NCBI GenBank assembly: GCA_023409735.1
Contig: JAEYRB010000059.1
Coordinates: forward strand, 62,001-126,000
Length of the DNA stretch: 64,000 bases
Origin: Bacillota bacterium
GTDB taxonomy: Bacteria; Bacillota; Clostridia; Acetivibrionales; DTU013
Direction: 5' to 3'
Shown: piece after piece, positions 42,130 to 50,407 of the stretch
How positions within the stretch are numbered: position 1 is the stretch's first letter
Layout of the letters: each line of letters starts with the position of its first letter
Position numbers and translations under genes: made by a program
The notes under the pieces: generated by a model
What the model saw: only the letters and a program-made list of their open reading frames with translations
What the model was told of the DNA's origin: nothing
The model's database searches: none

Positions 42130-44541
42130 ATGTCAATAAAAACTGAAAGGATCCCATTGAAATACGAGGCAATTTCGTTGGAGGACCGCAGAAAAATCTT
42201 ACCGGAAAGAAGCGTGTGCAGCCTTTATCCATCAAATGATTACGCTGATTGTCTTAGTACGGGAAATGGTATTCAAAGAATAGATGTACTTGGAGATCCA
42301 TATGCAGAGCAGCTTGCATTTTCTCATGAATTGCTTTTTGAACCAATAAGGGCTAAGGCTCCTGAACCACCCGACTTGACAGGAGTTATGCCGCAGGTAC
42401 GCAAATTGCTGCGTGAAGGTAAGCTTGCAGAGGCAGGCGAGCTTGTGCATCAGGCTCAGCTCGATGCAGGCTTTGGACCTATTTTGAATAAATGGAACGA
42501 CAACATTGTTCCGCCAAACAGCCTGAGGTTAAATAGGGCGTTCTGGCTTGATGTTACACAGCCTGAAGGTAAAAATACCAGGAACTATTTAAGATGGCTG
42601 GATATGCTCAATGGTAAGCTCACAGTTCAGTGGGAGAACGACAGCGGTTCCTTCAAGCGTGAATTGTTTGCGTGCTACAAGGATGATGTTGTAGTGCAAC
42701 GGTATACTGCTCCTAAGGGCGCTCTTGATGTAAAGCTTAAACTTAAGCTCCCTATGGAAGAAAAAGGCTTTTATGGAATGACATATCCGGAGCTTACTAC
42801 ACATAAGCTTGACGTTACTGAAGACTTTATTACCTTCAGTCTTGCATATTGTCCTGATTTCGGCCACAAGGGCTATGTATCTGTTATAAGGTTTATTCGT
42901 AAAGAGGGAAAAACCGAATGCATCGACAATGGTATTCATGTCACCGGAGCTGATAGCCTAATAGTGCTCTCGAAAACTGTTAAATTTGAAGATAATTTTA
43001 CATTTGATTGTGCTAAAGCTGTTACTGAAAAAATCAAATCAATAGATCCTGATTTTGATAAAATGCTGGCATACAATCTTGAACACATCGGCTCCCGAAT
43101 GGAAAGATCTCAGCTCCATATGGGTGATAAGAGGGACTTTGCTCTTTCTGCCGAGGAATTAATGACACGGTCAAATGCCGAGTATGAAATAGACGGAATG
43201 CTTATGGATAAGCTATTTGATATGGGGCGTTTCTATCAAATAATGGATACCGGTATTATTCCTCCAATGTGGGGACAGCATAATATCAACACTAATCTGC
43301 AGGTCTGTGCAGGAAATAATACAGGTTTGTTTGATGAAATGGATGTTTACTTTAAATATTATGAAAGTAAGTTCGATGACTTCAGGACTAATGCTAAAAA
43401 GCTATTCGGTGCAAGAGGACTTCTTTGCAGTGTGCACTGTGATTATGATAACGGACTGTTCTACCATTTTTCCAGAACATACCCGCACTACTGCTGGACA
43501 GGATGTCTTGGATGGATTTATAACGAGCTGTGGGGCTATTGGTTGGTAACCGGTGATAAGGATTTCCTCAGAAACCGTATTATACCGGCACTTAAGGAAA
43601 TGGCGCTATTCTTCGAGGATTATGCTTGTGATCGTGGCTCTGATGGACATGTTATTTTCTATCCGTCATTTTCTCCTGAGGATCCTACTCCAAACCCAGA
43701 TTTCCAAACGGTTACATGCAGGGATATCAGCCCTACCCGTATTAACTCGGTAATGGATATCGCTATATGCCGTGAAGTACTCGATAACCTCATAACAGCA
43801 TGCAATACTTTAGGTATCGAGAAGGATAACATAAATCACTGGGAGGAACAAAGAGAAGCATTGCCTGTATATCTGCTTGATGAGGAAGGCGCATTAAAGG
43901 AATGGGCATGGCCTACCATCGAAGAGAATTACAATCACCGTCATGTCTCACATCACTATGATGTATGGCCTGGACGTGCAGTAACTCCGGAAACAGATCC
44001 TGACCTTGCAAAAGCTATAAAGATATCCAATAGAAAAAGAGGCCAGCAGGACGATTCTGCTCATGGAATAATACACCGCTGTCTTACTGCAATTAGACTA
44101 AAGGATATGGAAGAAACAGTACAGAATCTGTCTCAGTTGATGAATCACGGCTTCGTAACACGTACTCTGCAAACAAGACATTTCCCATATAGGGGACAAT
44201 TCCCTGACTTGCAGGGCGGTATGCCGGCAATTTTGCTTGAGATGTGTGTCTTTTCCGCTCCGGGTACGGTAGAATTTTTACCGGCTATACCCGAATATAT
44301 AGACAAAGGCGCAATAGACGGCATATGGCTTTATACATGGGCAAAGCTTGAGCACATGGAATGGTGCGATAGTGGCGTAAAAGCAACAATAGTATCAAAC
44401 AATGCACAGACACTAACTTTACGCTGCCGTAGGAAAATGTCATCGATGCGCATAAACGGCAAAGGAATGAAGCTGGATGTAGACAATGTCAAATATGATT
44501 TTGCCACAGGAGAAAAAATTGAGGTAGAGATAACATTCTAA
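42130..44541 (+). CDS. Divergent GH95-like (alpha/alpha)6-barrel protein
   Basis: An 803-residue protein related to family 95 but far from the canonical enzyme at 30308. Corresponding segments can be aligned: HNINTNLQV (N-x-N), FYPSFSPEDP (Glu acid), NHRHVSHHYDVWPG, and FLPAIPE. At the position of the catalytic Asp the canonical QIDGNLG reads DLQGGMP, so Asp appears replaced by Gln. Activity may be changed or lost, or specificity may differ. Start at 42130, 11 bases after GGAGG; an ATG at 42112 overlaps that site. Followed by GH51 after a hairpin. A truncated relative lies at 30138. Confidence 0.75.
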   Translation: MSIKTERIPLKYEAISLEDRRKILPERSVCSLYPSNDYADCLSTGNGIQRIDVLGDPYAEQLAFSHELLFEPIRAKAPEPPDLTGVMPQVRKLLREGKLAEAGELVHQAQLDAGFGPILNKWNDNIVPPNSLRLNRAFWLDVTQPEGKNTRNYLRWLDMLNGKLTVQWENDSGSFKRELFACYKDDVVVQRYTAPKGALDVKLKLKLPMEEKGFYGMTYPELTTHKLDVTEDFITFSLAYCPDFGHKGYVSVIRFIRKEGKTECIDNGIHVTGADSLIVLSKTVKFEDNFTFDCAKAVTEKIKSIDPDFDKMLAYNLEHIGSRMERSQLHMGDKRDFALSAEELMTRSNAEYEIDGMLMDKLFDMGRFYQIMDTGIIPPMWGQHNINTNLQVCAGNNTGLFDEMDVYFKYYESKFDDFRTNAKKLFGARGLLCSVHCDYDNGLFYHFSRTYPHYCWTGCLGWIYNELWGYWLVTGDKDFLRNRIIPALKEMALFFEDYACDRGSDGHVIFYPSFSPEDPTPNPDFQTVTCRDISPTRINSVMDIAICREVLDNLITACNTLGIEKDNINHWEEQREALPVYLLDEEGALKEWAWPTIEENYNHRHVSHHYDVWPGRAVTPETDPDLAKAIKISNRKRGQQDDSAHGIIHRCLTAIRLKDMEETVQNLSQLMNHGFVTRTLQTRHFPYRGQFPDLQGGMPAILLEMCVFSAPGTVEFLPAIPEYIDKGAIDGIWLYTWAKLEHMEWCDSGVKATIVSNNAQTLTLRCRRKMSSMRINGKGMKLDVDNVKYDFATGEKIEVEITF

Positions 44542-44560
44542 TTATTATTAGTACAAGTAT

Positions 44561-44597
44561 AGCTAATGGTCGGTATGACTAATACCGGTCATTAGCT
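44561..44597 (+). promoter_or_regulatory. Strong intercistronic hairpin
   Basis: AGCTAATGGTCGGTAT pairs with ATACCGGTCATTAGCT with two mismatches and a 5-nt loop. No T-run follows, so it is not a standard terminator; it may stabilise the upstream message or attenuate read-through into GH51. Confidence 0.6.
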
Positions 44598-44621
44598 ATT
44601 ACGTTAAAGGAGATAAATGTT

Positions 44622-46220
44622 ATGAAAGCAAAAGTAACGATACATCCTGCATTCATGATCGGTGAGATCTCACCAAGACTATTTGGTGCTTTTCTTGAAC
44701 CGATTGGATCTATGGTTAATGGAAGCATGTACAATCCAAAGCATACAACAGCCGATGAAAATGGTTTCAGGCATGATTTCATCGATCAGCTGAAAAGCTC
44801 AGGGCTTCCGTCCATACGCTTGCCCGGCGGGAATTTCGTTTCGGGATGGCAGTGGAATGATTCAATAGGTCCGAGAGATAAAAGAAAAGCACACCTTGAT
44901 CTTGCGTGGCATCAGTATATACAAAACGATGTGGGTCATGACGAATACCTTCAGTGGGCAGACAAAGTCGGCACAGAAGCCATGTATACCATTAACCTTG
45001 GAACATGTGGTATTAATGATGCAATAAACATAATAGAATACACAAATCACGCTGGCGGCACATATTGGTCTGATCTACGTAAGGAATATGGCCATAAAGA
45101 TCCTTACGGAGTTAAGGTATGGTATCTTGGCAATGAAATGGACGGACCTTGGCAGATTGCTTCATGGGAAAAAAATCCACGCGGATATGGCATCACTGCA
45201 CACGAAGTATCAAAGGCAATGAAGTGGGTCGATCCCACAATAGAGACTGCAGCATGTGTATCCTCATCTCCATTTCTTCATACTTATCCTCAATGGGATC
45301 TGGAAGCACTGGAGCAGTGCTATGAGACTGTGGACTATATTTCCATGCATCATTACCATTCGGCTCCTATAGGCGATTTTGGAGCATTTCTTGGCGGCTC
45401 TGCAATGTTTGAGGACTATATCAAGACTGAAATAGCATTGTGTGATTTTATGCAAACAAAGCTGAGAACTCCTAAGCAGATGATGCTTTCATTTGATGAA
45501 TACGGAAGCATGATGGAGCCTGTAGAAAAGCTGCATTATGGGCGTGGGGGAAGGCTTAACACAACTACATTTTATCAGTTTGATAAGAATGCAAGATTCG
45601 CTCATATTGATCCTGATGATTGGGAAAAGCGCAGAATGCCGAGGCAGGGCGGCGAAATTCTCAACGCTGTTGCATCAGCATCTACAATGCTGACATTTAT
45701 GCGTCATGCAGATCGTGTCAAAATCGGATGTATGACAGGAGGCTTAGGAGCACTTACAGCAACAGACAGAGAACATGTTTGGAAATCAGCAGCTTATTAT
45801 CCTATGAACCACCTGATTAAATACGGTCGGGGCATATCAATGAAGCCGTCTGTATGCTGCGATACTTACGATATTCCGGGCTATGCCACAAGTGATTTTC
45901 ATCAATACGATACCCATGAGGGAGTTCCGTATATCGAAGCTGCTGCGGCGTATAATGATGCTGAAGGTGAGCTTAATGTATTTGTCATAAACCGGAACTG
46001 GGAGCAGGATATATCGCTTGATCTGGATGTAAGCGGATTTGAAGGCTATGACTTTATAGAGCAGATACAGCTGTACTCAGATGATATTAACGCTTCAAAC
46101 ACATATGAAGAACAGAATGCTATTGTTCCGTCGATCAGAAAAGCTGATAACATAATAGACGGAAATGTATCTACAACTGTAAAGAAGATTTCCTGGAATG
46201 TATTCAGGTTTAAAAAATAA
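44622..46220 (+). CDS. abfA: GH51 alpha-L-arabinofuranosidase
   Basis: A 532-residue retaining enzyme that removes arabinofuranose from arabinoxylan, arabinan or xyloglucan oligomers. Acid/base Glu172 is in YLGNEMDGPWQ and nucleophile Glu293 in LSFDEYGS, almost the same positions as in the Geobacillus enzyme. SIRLPGGNFVSGWQWNDSIG followed by PRDKR is typical. A C-terminal beta-sandwich closes the protein. No signal peptide, so intracellular. ATG after AAAGGAGATAA. The next gene, a carboxylesterase, begins 25 bp downstream, implying co-transcription. Confidence 0.93.
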   Translation: MKAKVTIHPAFMIGEISPRLFGAFLEPIGSMVNGSMYNPKHTTADENGFRHDFIDQLKSSGLPSIRLPGGNFVSGWQWNDSIGPRDKRKAHLDLAWHQYIQNDVGHDEYLQWADKVGTEAMYTINLGTCGINDAINIIEYTNHAGGTYWSDLRKEYGHKDPYGVKVWYLGNEMDGPWQIASWEKNPRGYGITAHEVSKAMKWVDPTIETAACVSSSPFLHTYPQWDLEALEQCYETVDYISMHHYHSAPIGDFGAFLGGSAMFEDYIKTEIALCDFMQTKLRTPKQMMLSFDEYGSMMEPVEKLHYGRGGRLNTTTFYQFDKNARFAHIDPDDWEKRRMPRQGGEILNAVASASTMLTFMRHADRVKIGCMTGGLGALTATDREHVWKSAAYYPMNHLIKYGRGISMKPSVCCDTYDIPGYATSDFHQYDTHEGVPYIEAAAAYNDAEGELNVFVINRNWEQDISLDLDVSGFEGYDFIEQIQLYSDDINASNTYEEQNAIVPSIRKADNIIDGNVSTTVKKISWNVFRFKK

Positions 46221-46244
46221 ATAAAATGTGAGGGAGTGGCAATT

Positions 46245-47765
46245 ATGCTTAGAATAATTAAGGTTGAAAACGGAATGGTTGAGGGAATACCTGCAGCTGA
46301 CCCTAGAATAACCAGCTTTAAAGGTATACCATTTGCAGCTCCGCCTGTAGGTTCAAACAGGTGGCGTGCTCCTCAGCCTGCTCAAAACTGGAGCGGTATT
46401 TTTAAAGCATACAATTTCGCACCAATATCTATGCAGGAAAAAACCGTAATTGATAAAAAAAATATCTATACTAGAGAATGGTCGGTTGACCCGGATATAC
46501 CTATGGATGAAGACTGTCTGTATCTAAATGTCTGGACCCCTGCATGCAATACAGATGAGAAGCTTCCTGTATTTGTATGGTATTTCGGAGGTGGGCTTCA
46601 GGTAGGGCATCCATCAGAAATGGAATTTGACGGTGAACGTATAGCGCGAAGAGGTATTGTTGTAGTAACTTTGAACTACAGATTAAATGTTTTTGGATTT
46701 TTATGCCATCCCGAAATTTCATCGGAAAGTCCTGAAGCTCCGGCTAATTTCGGACACCTTGATCAGCAGTTCGGAACAATGTGGGTAAAACGGAACATTG
46801 CAGCCTTTGGAGGCGATCCTGACAACATTACTATCGGCGGACAGTCTGCTGGAGGTATGAGCGTATTAACACAGGTAACTTCAGCCAAGAACAATGGATT
46901 GTTTCAAAAGGCAATCATACAAAGCGGTATGTTTGCTAAGTTGTACCCGAACAACCGCGCACCTGAGATGGGGCTTGATCTGAAAGAGGCGGAAAAGAAA
47001 GGAGTCGATTTCTTCAAGTTTCTTGGAGTCTCAACACTTGATGAGGCAAGAAAATTAGATGCCAAATATATTCGTGATAAATCTGTTGAATATAAATCAC
47101 GCGGTACTTTTGGCACTATTGTTGACAATGTGTTTAATCTTGATGATCCGTTTAAACTTTTTGTCCGGAATAAGCATCTAAATGTGCCTATACTCTGGGG
47201 TCACACATCATCAGAATTTTTTACATCTCCAAAGGTCGAAAATCTTGGTGAGCTTGAAAGAATGGCATCTGATATGTTCGGCTCGGATGCCAAGGAATTT
47301 TTAAAGCTGTGCAATACTGATTCAGGTGATGTTGACGAAGCAGTTAAAAATGCTACTATTAGCAGCATTGAATATCCTATTCGTATTGCTTCACAAGCTA
47401 ATGCAGACAATTGCAGTGCTCCAATGTATTATTATGTTTTTGACGCAGAAATACCGGGATGGGATGACCCGGGAACTTTTCATTCGGTTGATCTATGGTT
47501 CTTCTTTGAAACACTTGCAAAATGTTGGAGACCGTTTGTTGGCAAGCATTATGACCTTGCACGTCAAATGTGTAATTACTGGTCAAACTTTATTAGCTCG
47601 GGAGATCCTAATGGAAAGGATTCAACAGGAGAGGATATGCCATACTGGGATGCATATACTCCGGATAAACCATATGCTATTGTTTTTAAGGATAAGCCGG
47701 AGTTTGTGAAAAAGCAGCCTAGTGATATTATGAAATTCCTCGTAAAACAATATTTTAAAAACTAG
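46245..47765 (+). CDS. Type-B carboxylesterase (PnbA-like)
   Basis: A 506-residue serine esterase. N-terminal GIPFAAPPVGSNRWRAPQP, then EDCLYLNVWTP, oxyanion loop VWYFGGGLQVG, nucleophile Ser201 in GGQSAGG, and the catalytic His region GTFHSVDLWFFF. In a glycan island it may remove acyl groups from oligosaccharides, though the family is broad. Start: ATG at 46245, eight bases after AGGGAG; the GTG at 46236 overlaps that site. Its stop codon lies within an ACTAGT palindrome that is also the left edge of a rearranged MoaF relic. Confidence 0.88.
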   Translation: MLRIIKVENGMVEGIPAADPRITSFKGIPFAAPPVGSNRWRAPQPAQNWSGIFKAYNFAPISMQEKTVIDKKNIYTREWSVDPDIPMDEDCLYLNVWTPACNTDEKLPVFVWYFGGGLQVGHPSEMEFDGERIARRGIVVVTLNYRLNVFGFLCHPEISSESPEAPANFGHLDQQFGTMWVKRNIAAFGGDPDNITIGGQSAGGMSVLTQVTSAKNNGLFQKAIIQSGMFAKLYPNNRAPEMGLDLKEAEKKGVDFFKFLGVSTLDEARKLDAKYIRDKSVEYKSRGTFGTIVDNVFNLDDPFKLFVRNKHLNVPILWGHTSSEFFTSPKVENLGELERMASDMFGSDAKEFLKLCNTDSGDVDEAVKNATISSIEYPIRIASQANADNCSAPMYYYVFDAEIPGWDDPGTFHSVDLWFFFETLAKCWRPFVGKHYDLARQMCNYWSNFISSGDPNGKDSTGEDMPYWDAYTPDKPYAIVFKDKPEFVKKQPSDIMKFLVKQYFKN

Positions 47766-48287
47766 TTGCGCAAACTTAAGACAGCATTTGGTGATTTCCG
47801 AACCGACATGGAACGGGCTGGGAAAATTCACAAAGTAAGAATAATCATCCAGCTTAAGACATTGATACGTGTCACAGCGCATTGGCTTACCTCTTTCTCC
47901 CCATTGGAGCATCTCAGCGTTTATAAAATGCAAACAATACGTTATCCCGCTGTCCATAACAAGCTGATAGCTTCGTCCGTCAAGCTCATAGCATAATGGC
48001 TCACGGTACTGGATCCGTTTTATGAGGAATACGTATTTTATATTAAGCTAAAGGATGGCCTATATTTATATTCTGTCACGGAGGAAAATGTGAATAAGAG
48101 GCTTCCGGACCAAGGTGGAAATCAGCTTCTGATAATTCTCGATGCAATGCGTGTACGTTATGTAGGGCGAGCTTTCGGACGCGATTGGAAAAATGATATT
48201 GAGAATAATTTTATTGGCGGAATAGGTGCCTTCTGCAATGTTCAGGACGAAGTAGAAGCCTATCCGTGCCCATACTATAAAGATTGA
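47766..48287. pseudogene. MoaF-family relic with internal inversion
   Basis: Two parts of one MoaF gene in opposite directions. Minus strand, from about 48016 down to 47768: YREPLCYELDGRSYQLVMD, then CLHFINAEMLQWG and CDTYQCLKLDDYSYFVNF, matching the MoaF N-lobe of the proteins at 40505 and 48384. Plus strand, from about 48011: DPFYEEYVFYIKLKDGLYLY, then EENVNKRLPDQGGNQLL and RYVGRAFGRDW, matching the C-lobe. The halves meet at a GGATCC palindrome (48011-48016), and about 100 central residues are missing. Not a functional gene. Confidence 0.85.
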
Positions 48288-48383
48288 AACGGCGGTACTG
48301 TCAATCAAATTCTAATAGTGTAAAGTAACTTATGAAGTACGCTACCAACCACTATTAAAGTAAATTTACGAAAGGAATAGAAT

Positions 48384-49238
48384 ATGAAAAAACCTATTTT
48401 TGAAAGTACAGAAAAATACATTTCTGAGTATGAGTATGGCTTGACCGGAAAAATCTACGATCTGATCATGGATAATGGCTGTGAATATGTAATTAATTTT
48501 TTCAGCAAAGAGGTATTGATGTGGTCCGATAAGAATGGTTTCTTCAGAAAGCAAGAATATAAATGTCTCAAAGCAGACGATCAAACCTACTTTGTTGTTG
48601 TACAGATGAGAGGAGAACCACTTAGAACCTGTTGTACGATTATTCTTGATTTGAAAAGCAGTTTAGTGACTATGCATATTGCAAGACAGGGTGGCATTGT
48701 ATCCAGGCCAAGAATGGTTCAAGTCGAAATAATTTTCGGAGCGATCATGAATGCCGATAAGGCTTTGCCTATCAAGAGGCATAGCTTTTCAGCTGATCTT
48801 GTGGGTAAAAAGATAAATTGGACTTACTCCTCAGGATTTGTAAATACGCATATCTATATAAGTGAAAATTATTGCAGAGCTCGCGCTATCCATAGGCCAT
48901 CTTTATCTGATGAATTGACGCAGGAGCAAAAGAAAAAAATCATGAATGATCTGGAAATAGAAAAGATATGGTTTTATGAAGAACCATACAAATGTGTGAA
49001 AATTAAAGATGGTATGTATCTTTGCAGCTTTGTTGAAGAGAATATGAACAAGAGAGATAATTCAATGGGCGGTAATAATTTGCTGACGTTAAGCAATATG
49101 AAGGATGGATTTGATGTAGGGCGAACATTTTGCCTGGATATGCAACAACAGCCTGAAAGCGGTTTGTTCATTGCACATGGGGCCTTTACCAATGAAGATA
49201 CAGAGCTCGAGCATCTTGAAAGTCCATACAGGATCTAA
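48384..49238 (+). CDS. MoaF family protein
   Basis: A 284-residue intact MoaF protein with N-lobe (EYEYGLTGKIYDLIMDNGCE, then VLMWSDKNGFFRKQEYKCL) and C-lobe (WFYEEPYKCVKIKDGMYLC, then NKRDNSMGGNNLLTL and DVGRTFCLDM). It lacks the Rossmann domain present in the paralogue at 40505. No signal peptide or membrane segment. ATG after GAAAGGA. It follows the scrambled MoaF relic. Function unknown; the calycin-like fold suggests binding of a small ligand. Confidence 0.82.
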   Translation: MKKPIFESTEKYISEYEYGLTGKIYDLIMDNGCEYVINFFSKEVLMWSDKNGFFRKQEYKCLKADDQTYFVVVQMRGEPLRTCCTIILDLKSSLVTMHIARQGGIVSRPRMVQVEIIFGAIMNADKALPIKRHSFSADLVGKKINWTYSSGFVNTHIYISENYCRARAIHRPSLSDELTQEQKKKIMNDLEIEKIWFYEEPYKCVKIKDGMYLCSFVEENMNKRDNSMGGNNLLTLSNMKDGFDVGRTFCLDMQQQPESGLFIAHGAFTNEDTELEHLESPYRI

Positions 49239-49311
49239 GGCATTATCATGTTTTACTGTGGTAAATTTGTGTGATCAATGTATTGTATTTGCAGTATGCT
49301 TAAAAATAAAA

Positions 49312-49377
49312 GTCTCGGGGTCATCGAGCCCCTCTCGACTTTTTACTGAAGCCCTTCAGTCAACATCATAAACAAAA
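49312..49377 (+). repeat. Single copy of the 65-bp terminator-like repeat
   Basis: Same organisation as the tandem units at 11186-11379: GTCTCGGGG, a diverged middle, CTCGACTTTTTACTG, CCTTCAGTCAAC and ATAAACAAAA. It lies between the MoaF stop and the MarR stop and can end the MoaF transcript. This copy shows the repeat family is present inside the island as well as outside. Confidence 0.8.
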
Positions 49378-49414
49378 AAACGGGACTTGCGCTTCTAATA
49401 GGCAAGTCCCGGTT
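49375..49414 (-). terminator. marR terminator
   Basis: On the minus strand CCGGGACTTGCC pairs with GCAAGTCCCG and is followed by TTTTTTTG, 13 bp past the MarR stop. Confidence 0.88.
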
Positions 49415-49426
49415 GCACGCTGTTCA

Positions 49427-49846
49427 TCAAGACAAATTATCCACGATCCTTTGAAGCAAGAGGATCAATGTATCTTTTTCCTCTTCAGTAAACCCTTTAT
49501 AGCTTTTTTCCTCTAGATCGTTTATAAATTCCTGCGCTTTATTTGCCTTTTCACGGCCTAGATCCGTAAAATAAATACTATAAGCACGTTTTCCGCATGA
49601 CACATGTTTAGCCTTCTTTTGTATAAGTCCGCTTTTGGACATATTGCGCAATAATACTGTCATTGTCGCAGGCTCTACCGAGCAGTTAATAGCAAGCTCA
49701 CTTTGCTGACAGCCCTCATGTTCAAGAAGATATGTCAAAACCTTAGGCTGTCCCGCTGACAGATCGATTTTCATAAAATCCTGCCGTGCTTGTTTGCTAT
49801 GAATTCCCATTGTTTCTAAAAGAGCATTATGAAGTTGTTTACGCAT
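49427..49846 (-). CDS. MarR-family transcriptional regulator
   Basis: A 139-residue winged-helix regulator, dimeric in the family. Helix-turn-helix region: GQPKVLTYLLEHEGCQQSEL then CSVEPATMTVLLRNMSKSGL; wing: KAKHVSCGKRAYSIYFTDLG. ATG after AAGGTGAT. Its own consensus promoter at 50059-50031 carries the dyad ATTTGAATTCTAAT, and the same dyad occurs in four other island promoters, so it is the likely regulator of the locus and of itself. It is the only recognised transcription factor inside the island. Ligand unknown, plausibly a phenolic acid or sugar released from the glycan. Confidence 0.9.
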   Translation of the reverse strand: MRKQLHNALLETMGIHSKQARQDFMKIDLSAGQPKVLTYLLEHEGCQQSELAINCSVEPATMTVLLRNMSKSGLIQKKAKHVSCGKRAYSIYFTDLGREKANKAQEFINDLEEKSYKGFTEEEKDTLILLLQRIVDNLS

Positions 49847-50013
49847 ATTTAATCACCTTGTAATTTAAAATTTTTAATCTTTTTTCTTCTATTGCTGCAG
49901 TCATTTACACATTTGATGCTATAAAAAAGAATAAATTTACGCCAAATACTTAAATAATAATGATTGCAAAAAAAATATTATAATGTTATGAAGTAAATCT
50001 TATGAATAAAACA

Positions 50014-50059
50014 ATTAGAATTCAAATTAGATTATACACTGCTTTGATAGTAATGTCAA
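50014..50059 (-). promoter_or_regulatory. marR promoter and operator
   Basis: On the minus strand TTGACA (50059-50054), 17-bp spacer, TATAAT (50036-50031): a full consensus promoter. Three bases downstream of the -10 is ATTTGAATTCTAAT (50027-50014), the island dyad with one mismatch, covering the expected start of transcription. Confidence 0.85.
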
Positions 50060-50133
50060 TAATTGATATACTTAATGCCTGACACTATAACTTGTCGGTG
50101 AAATGTGAAATGCCTGACACTATGATTTCATGC

Positions 50134-50183
50134 TTGACAAAGAATTAATGTAGTATATAATTTATTTTAGTTAGAATTCTAAT
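50134..50183 (+). promoter_or_regulatory. Promoter and operator of the esterase pair
   Basis: TTGACA (50134-50139), 16-bp spacer, TATAAT (50156-50161), then GTTAGAATTCTAAT (50170-50183) across the expected start site. It would give a 240-nt leader before the esterase at 50408. The remaining sequence of 49847-50407 shows no gene. Confidence 0.85.
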
Positions 50184-50407
50184 AAGTTAACTAAGCTTTT
50201 TAAACGGGATATATCTTAGTACTTTAAAGATACTGCATAAGGATCAAATATGCTAAATAAGCTAACAAAACTAGGTATTGAAGCATACTGTTGAAAAAGA
50301 AGACGGTAAAAGCCGTAATCCAATTTTGTAAAAGGGTTTTGTAAATTCATAGCAGGTTTTTAGCTTACTGAGTTTCATAAAATATGCTGTGATTAAAGAG
50401 GTGCAAA

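Noticed and set aside
47766..47996. Plus-strand open frame of 76 codons after the carboxylesterase
   Set aside because: The homology is on the opposite strand (MoaF N-lobe), so this frame is a shadow of the inverted relic.
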